Shown: piece by piece, positions 14,262 to 20,701 of the stretch
Layout of the letters: each line of letters begins with the position of its first letter
How positions within the stretch are numbered: the stretch's first letter is position 1
DNA from: DASPTB01 sp035623615
Lineage (GTDB): Bacteria > Actinomycetota > UBA4738
Reading direction: 5' to 3'
DNA: 23,772 bases
Assembly: GCA_035623615.1 (NCBI GenBank)
Contig: DASPTB010000086.1
Coordinates: 1 to 23,772 of the forward strand
Position numbers and translations under genes: made by a program
Notes under the pieces: generated by a model
Databases searched by the model: none
The model's input: only the letters and a program-made list of their open reading frames with translations
What the model was told of the DNA's origin: nothing

Positions 14262-15022
14262 GCGGCACGCGCTCCGCCTCGTTGGCGACGGCCGCCGGCG
14301 GCCACGGGTGGTTCCTCGCGGTTTTCCCGCTGTTCGCGGTCGCGGTCGCCGCGGTCTTCGCGGCGCAGCTCCTACGGAGGTTCCTGAGCCGCCGCCGCCC
14401 GTTCGAGGGCCTCTGGGCGGTGGCGCTCGCGATGTTCGCGGTCGCGTCGTTCGCCATGTTCCTCGGGGTCGCGACGGGCTGGGGCCCGCTCGAGTTCCGC
14501 GTCTACTGGCTGCTCGGCGCGGTCCTCAACGTGCCCTTCCTCTTCGCCGGTGAGCTCTATCTCCTCGCTCAGCGCCGGGCGGTGGCCGATTGGGCACTCG
14601 CGGCGCTGATGGTGGGGACGGTGTTCGCTGCCTGGAAGGTGATGACCGCCCCGGTCGACACGGCGGCGCTGGCGAAGGCACTGCCGCTCGGCAAGCAGGT
14701 CTTCGGCGACGAGAGTGCCGCCTACCGGATCGCCCAGGTCTACGCCTTCCCGGCCTACTTCCTGCTGCTCGGGGGCATCGTCTGGTCGGCCTGGCAGATG
14801 CGCCGGCAGCCGCAACTCAGGAGCAGGGTGGCAGGGACCCTCGCGATCGCGATCGGCGCAACCATCGTGGCGATCGGGTCGGGGATCGGAGCTGGGTTCA
14901 ACATCGTGCCGCTCTTCTCGGTGAGCCTGGCGGCGGGAGTGACCGTCATGTACGCGGGGTTCCGCGCGGTCACCCGCCCGGGCGCGCCGCCGCATCCCGC
15001 GGCGTCCCCGGCCGCGAGCTAG
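14258..15022 (+). CDS. Seven-helix membrane protein of unknown function
   Basis: 254 aa with seven clear hydrophobic segments, at about residues 18-38, 50-72, 83-104, 112-132, 160-183, 196-218 and 225-243. The protein has short loops and a Pro/Ala-rich tail. The GTG at 14258 is set by the 4-bp GTGA overlap with the lipocalin-like gene, and the first residues are a short polar leader before helix 1. I do not recognise the family. Similar 7-TM actinobacterial proteins of about 240 aa are unannotated. Translational coupling suggests partnership with the lipocalin-like protein, perhaps handling a lipid or hydrophobic ligand at the membrane; this is inference only. A strong hairpin starts 32 bp after the stop. 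Confidence 0.8.
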   Translation: MSGTRSASLATAAGGHGWFLAVFPLFAVAVAAVFAAQLLRRFLSRRRPFEGLWAVALAMFAVASFAMFLGVATGWGPLEFRVYWLLGAVLNVPFLFAGELYLLAQRRAVADWALAALMVGTVFAAWKVMTAPVDTAALAKALPLGKQVFGDESAAYRIAQVYAFPAYFLLLGGIVWSAWQMRRQPQLRSRVAGTLAIAIGATIVAIGSGIGAGFNIVPLFSVSLAAGVTVMYAGFRAVTRPGAPPHPAASPAAS

Positions 15023-15053
15023 CCGGCCGGCACGGCCTCGTTCCCGAAAAGAA

Positions 15054-15082
15054 GAGGAGGCCCCAGGGGGTGGGGCCTCCTC
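15054..15082. terminator. Bidirectional intrinsic terminator
   Basis: A perfect 11-bp stem GAGGAGGCCCC (15054-15064) / GGGGCCTCCTC (15072-15082) with a 7-nt loop. On the minus strand the stem is followed by TTCTTTTC, a proper U-rich tail, so it should terminate the sigma/anti-sigma transcript. On the plus strand it follows the 7-TM gene by 32 bp but lacks a T-run. Confidence 0.8.
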
Positions 15083-15090
15083 CAAGGGAA

Positions 15091-15114
15091 GCGTCGGGCT
15101 TTGTCGCCCGGCGC
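15091..15114. terminator. Second hairpin beside the bidirectional terminator
   Basis: GCGTCGGGC (15091-15099) pairs with GCCCGGCGC (15106-15114), nine pairs including one G-T, loop TTTGTC. No U-tract on either side. It backs up the neighbouring terminator between the convergent genes; the rest of the 15115-15242 stretch shows only a T7 run at 15197-15203 and a small hairpin (GAGAAG/CTTCTC). Confidence 0.5.
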
Positions 15115-15242
15115 TCGTCCGGCCTTGCAGAGAAGGGGGATGCTTCTCCGTATGTATTTCGACACCGGCGGTTCGGAAGTTCAGGCCCGGCTCCCCTTTT
15201 TTTCCGGTGGAGGCGGCCGTGACGCCGGAGCCGAGGCGCGGC

Positions 15243-15962
15243 CTAGAGGGATGCCGTCAGGACGTGGCGGCCCGACGGCGAGGAGCTTCCGCTCGCCGGC
15301 TCCTCGGTGATGAGGACGGCGTCGAAGACGGTTGGGTCGGCCATGATCCGGACGACCACCTGCCCGCTCGACTCGGGAACGAACGTCCCCTCGCTCGCGT
15401 AGATGCCCTGGCGCCCGAGCCAGATCTGGTACACGCGGTCGTGGTGGGGAGCCGGCATGGAGCCGAACAAGTACATCCGAGCGCGTCCGGGGACGTACGC
15501 CGCGACGACCTGGCCGGTCATGGCCGAGGTGTCCCCGGCGCCGAGCGTGACGAGGCGCGAGTCCTGGCGGCTCATCGTGTCGAGGACCTCGCCCGTGAGC
15601 TGCTGGCTGGACTCGGCGCGCGTCACGAGCCCGTGCAGGTGAGCGTTCCAGACGGCCAACGCCGAAAGGACGAGGATGATCGAGGCGGCCACGGCGGACC
15701 TGGCCCACACGCTCACCCGTTGTGGCGAGCGAAGGTCCCGGCGCAGCCGGCCGGTCAGCGACGACGGGGGCGGGACGGGGTCGGCCGCGAGCGCCAGGTC
15801 GGCCGAGATCGCCTCGAACGACCACATGGCGGTGCGGCACTCGTCGCAGCCGTTCACGTGGTCTCGGACGAGCTGCTCGAGGCTCACCCGATCCTCGTCG
15901 TCGAGCGCGTGCAGGGCGTGGGCGGCCAGGAGCTCCTGGGCCCGCTCGTGCTCGCCGTTCAC
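15243..15962 (-). CDS. Zinc-finger anti-sigma factor (RskA-like)
   Basis: 239 aa. An N-terminal anti-sigma domain holds the zinc motif His35-x3-Cys39-x2-Cys42 (DHVNGCDEC). A single membrane helix at about 86-106 follows, then an extracytoplasmic C-terminal domain with the 'GRARMYLFGSMPAPHHDRVYQIWL' region typical of RskA-family anti-sigma-K proteins. It should hold the sigma factor inactive at the membrane and release it on a signal, in relatives through regulated proteolysis. The GTG at 15962 overlaps the sigma stop by 4 bp (GTGA), which fixes the start and implies coupled translation in near 1:1 amounts. The transcript probably ends at the hairpin with a U-tail at 15082-15054. Confidence 0.9.
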   Translation of the reverse strand: MNGEHERAQELLAAHALHALDDEDRVSLEQLVRDHVNGCDECRTAMWSFEAISADLALAADPVPPPSSLTGRLRRDLRSPQRVSVWARSAVAASIILVLSALAVWNAHLHGLVTRAESSQQLTGEVLDTMSRQDSRLVTLGAGDTSAMTGQVVAAYVPGRARMYLFGSMPAPHHDRVYQIWLGRQGIYASEGTFVPESSGQVVVRIMADPTVFDAVLITEEPASGSSSPSGRHVLTASL

Positions 15963-16534
15963 TCTTCTTCCTCCTCCAGCACCTGTCGGAGTCGCCGCAG
16001 GGCCGCCAGCGTTCGCGTCTTCACGGTCCCGAGGGGGACGCCGGTTCGTTCCGCGATCCGCGCCTGGGTCAAGCCCTCGAAGTACGCCAACTCCACGACC
16101 TCCCGCTGCTCGTCGGAGAGCGTTTCCAGCGCTTTCACCACCCGGTCTCGCAGATCCACGAGCCAAGCGTCCTGGGCGACTCGCTCGGCTACATCCTGTT
16201 CGTCCTGGACGGCCTGCAGGTTCATTCTCTGGGTGCGCCGTCGCAGCCGCTCCTCGCGCCGAACGGTGTCCACCGAGCGATGGTGGACGAGCGAGAGGAA
16301 GAAGGAGCGGAACGACCCCCGGGCGGGGTCGAAGGCTTCGGGAGCCCGCCAGAGCGCCAGGAACGCGTCGTGGACGACGTCCTGGGCAAGCGGCTCACTG
16401 GCCAGGACCCGCAGCGCGAGGCCGTAGGCCGGGGCCGCGTACCGGCGATAGAGCTCCTCGAAGGCCGCTTGATCCCCGGCCGCGACGCGGGTCTGGAGCT
16501 CGGCGTCCCGCATGTCCCGGCGACGCTCCTGCAC
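15959..16534 (-). CDS. ECF RNA polymerase sigma factor (SigK-like)
   Basis: 191 aa with sigma-70 region 2 (FEELYRRYAAPAYGLALRVL, then AQDVVHDAFLALWRAPEAFDPARGSFRSFFLSLVHHRSVD) and region 4 at about 130-185 (LSDEQREVVELAYFEGLTQARIAERTGVPLGTVKTRTLAALRRLRQ). Region 2 matches the -10 and region 4 the -35 element. Sequence and partner place it near SigK; the anti-sigma gene follows with a 4-bp overlap. The GTG at 16534 has an AGGA about 7 nt upstream; an ATG at 16513 has a less well placed AGGAG and would drop seven residues. The divergent glutaredoxin-like gene starts about 38 bp away, so the two may share control DNA. I could not find a convincing autoregulatory ECF promoter. Confidence 0.92.
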   Translation of the reverse strand: MQERRRDMRDAELQTRVAAGDQAAFEELYRRYAAPAYGLALRVLASEPLAQDVVHDAFLALWRAPEAFDPARGSFRSFFLSLVHHRSVDTVRREERLRRRTQRMNLQAVQDEQDVAERVAQDAWLVDLRDRVVKALETLSDEQREVVELAYFEGLTQARIAERTGVPLGTVKTRTLAALRRLRQVLEEEEE

Positions 16535-16558
16535 GAGAGGTTCCTATCAGATCGCGGC

Positions 16559-16564
16559 TACGAT
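16559..16564 (+). promoter_or_regulatory. -10 box TACGAT of the glutaredoxin-like gene
   Basis: TACGAT ends 7 nt before the GTG at 16572, giving a leaderless mRNA; the ATG at 16563 would overlap the box and so is disfavoured. There is no Shine-Dalgarno sequence before either. Confidence 0.4.
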
Positions 16565-16571
16565 GTCGGCC

Positions 16572-16820
16572 GTGGCCCGTGTCGTCCTGTACTCGCGACG
16601 GACCTGCGGCCTCTGCGACGAGGCGCGGGCGGTGATCGAGTCGGTCCGAGTCGGCCGGCCCTTCACCTTCGAGGAGATTCTCATCGACGGCGACGATTCC
16701 CTGGAGGAACGCTACGGTCTCCGGGTGCCGGTCGTGGAGGTGGACGGCCGGGAAGCGTTCGAGTACGAGGTCGTTCCCGACGGGCTCGAGCGGCTGGTGG
16801 CGGGCGCGGAAGCTGGCTAG
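16572..16820 (+). CDS. Glutaredoxin-like protein (DUF836-type)
   Basis: 82 aa thioredoxin-fold protein with the redox motif CGLC (Cys12 and Cys15) right after the first strand ARVVLYSRRT, and a cis-proline-type segment RVPVVEVDG (about 54-62). Small glutaredoxin-family proteins of this size pass electrons to or from disulfides; the partner is unknown. I choose the GTG at 16572 because of the TACGAT box just before it; the ATG at 16563 would add three residues. It lies between the divergent sigma gene and rex on the same strand as rex, with 76 bp to the rex leader, and a small hairpin (CCGGA/TCCGG) follows its stop. Neighbourhood suggests redox control but it may be incidental. Confidence 0.82.
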   Translation: MARVVLYSRRTCGLCDEARAVIESVRVGRPFTFEEILIDGDDSLEERYGLRVPVVEVDGREAFEYEVVPDGLERLVAGAEAG

Positions 16821-16852
16821 AGGGTCCGTGTCGCCGGACGCTCTCCGGTCGC

Positions 16853-16868
16853 TTGTGCGATTGTGCGT
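16853..16868 (+). repeat. Tandem TTGTGCG half-sites upstream of rex
   Basis: TTGTGCGA (16853-16860) followed directly by TTGTGCGT (16861-16868). The Rex operator consensus in actinobacteria is the inverted repeat TTGTGAA-n6-TTCACAA; here the half-site TTGTG recurs in the same direction, with no CACAA arm. It may be a degenerate operator and it also provides the -35 region. Confidence 0.35.
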
Positions 16869-16890
16869 GGGGCAGGGCCCGCGCTAGAAT
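16861..16890 (+). promoter_or_regulatory. Promoter of the rex-hem operon
   Basis: -35-like TTGTGC (16861-16866), 18-bp spacer, -10 TAGAAT (16885-16890). The expected start is G16897, which is the first base of a GTG codon. Confidence 0.6.
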
Positions 16891-16896
16891 CCGCGA

Positions 16897-16956
16897 GTGA
16901 AGCCTCCTTTGGGGCTCGCGACGCCCGTGCCACGGCGCTCGCACCCTCGCCCGTGA
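16897..16956 (+). CDS. Putative leaderless leader peptide of rex (19 aa)
   Basis: GTG at 16897 lies 6 nt after the -10 box TAGAAT, exactly where a leaderless transcript would begin. The frame reads VKPPLGLATPVPRRSHPRP and ends in TGA at 16954-16956, which overlaps the rex GTG (16953) as GTGA. Rex has no Shine-Dalgarno sequence of its own, so translation of this peptide may deliver ribosomes to rex. The peptide is Pro/Arg-rich, which could slow ribosomes. The spacing at both ends is unlikely by chance but no homologue is known to me. Confidence 0.5.
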   Translation: MKPPLGLATPVPRRSHPRP

Positions 16957-17654
16957 GTCAGCGTCCGGTTCCCGAAGCCACCGTCGGCCGCCTGCCGCTC
17001 TATCTTCGGGCGCTCGTGGACCTGGCCGCTACCGGTGAGGCAACGATTTCTTCGGAGACCCTCGCGGCGGCGGCGGGGGTCAACTCGGCCAAGGTGCGAA
17101 AGGATCTGTCCTTCCTTGGGTCGTACGGGACGAGGGGGGTCGGATACGACGTCGCCTACCTGCTCCACCAGGTGCGCCGGGAGCTCGGCCTCACCCAGGA
17201 CTGGCCGGTCCTGATCGCCGGGGCGGGGAACCTGGGCCACGCGCTCTCGAACTACCGGGGGTTCGGGCAGCGCGGGTTCCGCGTGGTGGCGATCGTGGAC
17301 GTCGATCCCGGGAAGGTGGGCGAGCGGATCGGCGACCTGCGCGTCGGGCACCTCGACGACCTGGCCGCGGCGGTTGACGAGCACCAGGTCGCGATCGGGG
17401 TCATCTGCACCCCGGGCGAGGCGGCCCAGGGGGTGGCCGACCGGATGGTCGCGGCCGGACTGCGCTCGATCCTCAACTTCGCGCCCGCGGTGATCAACGT
17501 CGGGCCCGAGGTGTCGGTCCGCAAGGTCGATCTCTCGACCGAGCTCCAGATCCTCGCCTATTACGAACAGAGGAAGGCAGCCCTCGAAGCCGTGGCGTCG
17601 GGCGCGGAGGCGGCGTCCGCGTCGCTGAGCGCGGTTCCCGCCGTGGGGCGGTAG
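16953..17654 (+). CDS. rex: Redox-sensing transcriptional repressor Rex
   Basis: 233 aa. An N-terminal winged helix at about 15-70 (RLPLYLRALVDL, ISSETLAAAAGVNSAKVRKDLSFLG, then GTRGVGYDV) precedes a Rossmann domain with GAGNLGHAL near residue 90 and a C-terminal domain-swap helix (YYEQRK). Rex binds DNA when NAD+ is high and leaves it when NADH binds, and so induces respiratory and fermentative genes under low oxygen. In actinobacteria rex commonly heads a hem operon, as here. The GTG at 16953 is chosen because it is the only in-frame start downstream of the predicted transcript start and it overlaps the leader-peptide stop. The gap to hemA is 37 bp. The TTGTGCG repeats upstream may be a Rex site, but not a canonical one. 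Confidence 0.95.
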   Translation: MSQRPVPEATVGRLPLYLRALVDLAATGEATISSETLAAAAGVNSAKVRKDLSFLGSYGTRGVGYDVAYLLHQVRRELGLTQDWPVLIAGAGNLGHALSNYRGFGQRGFRVVAIVDVDPGKVGERIGDLRVGHLDDLAAAVDEHQVAIGVICTPGEAAQGVADRMVAAGLRSILNFAPAVINVGPEVSVRKVDLSTELQILAYYEQRKAALEAVASGAEAASASLSAVPAVGR

Positions 17655-17691
17655 GGTGTGAGGCCGTGACCCGACCGCACGACGCTCGCTG

Positions 17692-18963
17692 ATGCCGCTC
17701 CTCGCGCTTGGCGTGTCGTATCGCCGGGCTTCCCTGGACCTGCTCGAGCGGCTCACGCTGGGTGAGGACCGGCTGGCCAAGGCCTACCGGTGGCTCGCGG
17801 ACGACGAGGAGATCGCCGAAGCCGTGCTGGTCTCCACGTGCAACCGCGTCGAGTTGTACGGGGAGGTCGGGTCGTACCACACGGGCTTCCTCGCGATGAA
17901 GCGGTTCCTCGGGAACGCATCGGAGGTGCCGGTCGAGGAGCTCGCGCAGTCTCTGTACGCGCACTACGAGGACAGCGCCGCCGAGCATCTTTTCCGCGTG
18001 ACCGCAGGGCTCGACTCGATGGTGCTCGGCGAGTCGCAGATCCTCGCGCAGGTGCGCGCGGCCCGCCGGCGGGCCGAGGAGGAGGGGACCGGCGGGCCGG
18101 CCGTGTCCGCGCTCTTCAGGGCCGCCGTGCGCACCGGCCGCCGTGTGCGGGCGGAGACGGACGTAGGGTCGTCGCCTGCGGCGTTCGTCGGGGCCGGCCT
18201 GGACGCCGCCGAGGACGCGCTCGGTTCGCTGCACGGCCGAGCCGCCGTCGTCGTCGGCGCGGGGACGATGGCCGCGCTGGCCGCCTCCGCGCTCGCGGCC
18301 CGCGGCGCGGGGCCGACCACCGTGGTCAACCGGACGCGCGCCCGGGCGGAAGCGCTCGCGGCGCGCGTCGGCGGGGTGGCGGTGGGAATGGAGGACTTGG
18401 GCGCGGCGCTCGCGGGCGCCTCGGTCGCGCTCTGCTGCACTGGTTCCGTTGGGGCGGTCGTCTGGCCGCATGCGGTCGGCGCCGGCGCCTCGGTCGGGGG
18501 TGGGTCGTCGTTGTTCCTGGTGGACCTCGCGGTTCCGAGGGACGTCGACCCCGCGGTGCGCGAGGTCCCCGGCGTCGCGGTCGTCGACATCGACGACCTG
18601 CGCGGCCGGTTGGAGGCGCTCGGGGGATCGGCGGCCGAGGCGAAGCGCGCCGGCGAGATCGTGGAAGAGGAGGTTCGGGCGTTCGCAGCTTCGCGTCGCG
18701 CGGCCCGGCTCGCGCCCGTGATCCGGGCGCTTCGCGAGGCCGGCGACCGGGCGGTCGAAGACCAGCTGGCTCGCTCCGCGCCTCGCCTCGCGTCCCTGGA
18801 ACCGAGCGAGCGGGAGGCCGTCGAGGCGCTTGCCCGCGCCATCGCCGCGAAGCTCCTGCACAGCCCGACCGTCCGAATGAAGGAGCTGGAGGGCGAGGAA
18901 GGGGACGCTGCCGTCCGGCTGCTCATCGACCTCTTCGACCTCGAGCACCCGCCAGGCGCCTGA
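17692..18963 (+). CDS. hemA: Glutamyl-tRNA reductase
   Basis: 423 aa. HemA reduces glutamyl-tRNA with NADPH to glutamate-1-semialdehyde, the first committed step of the C5 haem pathway. The catalytic Cys50 sits in STCNRVELYG, and a GESQILAQVRAA segment follows near 115-126. An NADPH-binding domain starts at about 180 (AAVVVGAGTMAALAASALAARGA) and a helical dimerisation domain follows. Length and order are typical. The ATG at 17692 gives the conserved N-terminus MPLLALGVSYRRASLDLLER, equivalent to the family start. It follows rex by 37 bp and is followed by hemC after 6 bp, so cotranscription is likely. In other species this enzyme is feedback-controlled by haem. Confidence 0.97.
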   Translation: MPLLALGVSYRRASLDLLERLTLGEDRLAKAYRWLADDEEIAEAVLVSTCNRVELYGEVGSYHTGFLAMKRFLGNASEVPVEELAQSLYAHYEDSAAEHLFRVTAGLDSMVLGESQILAQVRAARRRAEEEGTGGPAVSALFRAAVRTGRRVRAETDVGSSPAAFVGAGLDAAEDALGSLHGRAAVVVGAGTMAALAASALAARGAGPTTVVNRTRARAEALAARVGGVAVGMEDLGAALAGASVALCCTGSVGAVVWPHAVGAGASVGGGSSLFLVDLAVPRDVDPAVREVPGVAVVDIDDLRGRLEALGGSAAEAKRAGEIVEEEVRAFAASRRAARLAPVIRALREAGDRAVEDQLARSAPRLASLEPSEREAVEALARAIAAKLLHSPTVRMKELEGEEGDAAVRLLIDLFDLEHPPGA

Positions 18964-18969
18964 CCTCCC

Positions 18970-19899
18970 GTGCTTCGCATCGGCACCCGCCGGTCGGCTC
19001 TCGCGCGTGCGCAGGCCGGATCGGTGATGAATCTGCTCGCCGCGGTAGGAGCGCCCGCCGAGTTGGTTCCGATCGCGACGGCCGGGGACGCCGCTTCCCC
19101 GGCGGGTTCGAACGACGACTCGGGTGGCGTGGCGCTTCGCCGCGATGCCGGGCCCGCGGGGCGCAAGGGGTCCTTCGTCCACGAGATCGTGCGCGCGCTG
19201 GTGGACGGCGAGGTCGACCTCGCCGTCCATTCCGCAAAGGATCTGCCGGCCGAGGATCCGGACGGCGTGGTCACCGCCGCGGTTCCCGAACGCGCCGACC
19301 CCTTCGACGTGCTCGTCTCGCGCGACGAGCAGCTGGCGGAGGGAGCCGCGCTCGGGACCTCGAGCCTGCGGCGGCGCAACCAGGTGCTGCGGTGGCGGCC
19401 GGACGTTCGCGTAGTCGATCTCCGCGGCAACGTCGACACGCGACTGCGGCGGCTGCAAGACGGCGACATCGACGGGCTCGTGCTGGCCGCTGCGGGGCTC
19501 GAACGGCTCGGCCTGCGCCCACCGTTCACGCGGCGGTTGAGCCTCGATCGCATGGTGCCGGCGCCCGGACAAGGCGCGCTCGCCGTCCAGGTCCGAGCGG
19601 ACGACGCAGGGGCGCTCGCGATCGTCAGGTCGCTTGACCATCTCGCTTCGCGAGACGCGTTCGAGGCGGAGCGTGGCGTGGTTCGGGCACTCGGCGCCGA
19701 CTGCGCGCTCCCCCTCGGCGTGTACGCGGTGGCGGGGAACGGGGGTCTCCGCGTTCGGGCGGCGGTCGTCGGTAGCGACGGCGTCGCGGCGGATGCGGAC
19801 GTGACGGCGGCGAGTTCGCCGGCGGCTTCCGAGGCGACCGTCCGCGCGCTGCTCGCGGCGGGGGCCGAGCCGTTGCTCGCCGCGGCTCGGGAGTCTTGA
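18970..19899 (+). CDS. hemC: Hydroxymethylbilane synthase (porphobilinogen deaminase)
   Basis: 309 aa. The enzyme joins four porphobilinogens into hydroxymethylbilane. The dipyrromethane cofactor is held by Cys245 in GADCALPLG, and the catalytic Asp91 is in HSAKDLP. The N-terminus RIGTRRSALARAQA and the arginine-rich TSSLRRRNQVLRWRPDVRVVDLRGNVDTRLRRL region are typical. An unusually long Gly/Ser/Arg-rich loop (about 40-58) replaces the short loop after the first strand in other bacteria. The start is GTG 18970, 6 bp after the hemA stop; no other start suits the conserved first strand. It is followed by hemD after one base, so the pathway genes are tightly packed. Confidence 0.97.
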   Translation: MLRIGTRRSALARAQAGSVMNLLAAVGAPAELVPIATAGDAASPAGSNDDSGGVALRRDAGPAGRKGSFVHEIVRALVDGEVDLAVHSAKDLPAEDPDGVVTAAVPERADPFDVLVSRDEQLAEGAALGTSSLRRRNQVLRWRPDVRVVDLRGNVDTRLRRLQDGDIDGLVLAAAGLERLGLRPPFTRRLSLDRMVPAPGQGALAVQVRADDAGALAIVRSLDHLASRDAFEAERGVVRALGADCALPLGVYAVAGNGGLRVRAAVVGSDGVAADADVTAASSPAASEATVRALLAAGAEPLLAAARES

Positions 19900-19900
19900 C

Positions 19901-20701
19901 GTGGGCGGCTCGCTTGGCGGACGGACCGTCCTGGTCACGAGGCCGCGTGCACAGGCGCCTGCGCTCGTGGACCTTCTCGAGGGCCGGGGTGCGCGCGTGA
20001 TCCTCGCGCCCGCCATACGCCTCGCGCCGGCTCCCGCGCGGCAGCTCGACGCTGCCCTCGATCGCGTCGCAGCGGGAGAGTTCGAGTGGCTGGTGCTGAC
20101 CAGCCGTGCCGGCGCTGCCGCGCTGCTCGACCGCTTGGACGCGCGTCGTACGCGGTCACCCGGGGCGAAGATCGCTGTGGTGGGCGACGGAACCGCGTCG
20201 GTCGTGCGCGAGCACGGCATCAAGCCGACGCTCGTCCCCCGGACCTTCACCACCGAGGCGCTCGGCCGTGAGATGCCGCGTGGAAACGGGCGTGTGCTCC
20301 TCGCCAGGGCGGACATCGCTCCGGAAGGCCTCGAGGAGGCGCTGGGCCGGAAGGGCTGGTCGGTGGAACGCGTGGACGCGTACCGCACGAGGTCGGCGGG
20401 CGCGGTGCCACTCGCGGCTCGCCGCGCCCTGGCGGCCGGCACGGTCGACGCGCTGACGTTCACCAGCGCGTCGACCGTCAGAGGGTTCGTTCGGCTTGCC
20501 GGAGGGATGTTCCGGCATCCGACGATGGCCGCCGCCGGCCGGACGCCGAAGGTCGTCTGCATCGGTCCCGTGACCGCCGCCGAGGCCCGCGCGCAGGGCC
20601 TCCGCGTCCATGCGGTGGCCGACCCGCATACAATCGAGGGCCTCGTCGCGGCCGTCGAGCGCGCGCTCGCAGGCCGCGCCAGGACTCGGAGGAGGACATG
20701 A
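19901..20701 (+). CDS. hemD: Uroporphyrinogen-III synthase
   Basis: 266 aa. HemD closes hydroxymethylbilane into uroporphyrinogen III with inversion of ring D. Sequence identity in this family is low. Typical features seen here are the VLVTRPRAQA start, a FEWLVLTSRAGAAALLDRL segment (about 63-81), VVGDGTASVVREHGI, and, after the domain linker, VDALTFTSASTVRGF and KVVCIGPVTAAEARAQGL near the C-terminus, giving two related lobes. The gene starts at GTG 19901, one base after the hemC stop. Its stop (20699-20701) overlaps the hemB ATG by 4 bp (ATGA). It sits at the expected place in the operon, which raises confidence. The C-terminus ends in a basic tail (RARTRRRT). Confidence 0.95.
   Translation: MGGSLGGRTVLVTRPRAQAPALVDLLEGRGARVILAPAIRLAPAPARQLDAALDRVAAGEFEWLVLTSRAGAAALLDRLDARRTRSPGAKIAVVGDGTASVVREHGIKPTLVPRTFTTEALGREMPRGNGRVLLARADIAPEGLEEALGRKGWSVERVDAYRTRSAGAVPLAARRALAAGTVDALTFTSASTVRGFVRLAGGMFRHPTMAAAGRTPKVVCIGPVTAAEARAQGLRVHAVADPHTIEGLVAAVERALAGRARTRRRT

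Noticed and set aside
15197..15203. T7 run as an intrinsic terminator for the plus strand
   Set aside because: No stable GC-rich stem lies immediately upstream of the run.
16539..16560. GGAAC as an ECF-type -35 for autoregulation of the sigma gene
   Set aside because: No CGT-type -10 motif occurs at the required 16-17 bp spacing.
17652..17657. TAGGGT as a -10 box for a separate hemA promoter
   Set aside because: It overlaps the rex stop, has no -35 partner and would leave a 28-nt leader without a ribosome site; cotranscription with rex is simpler.
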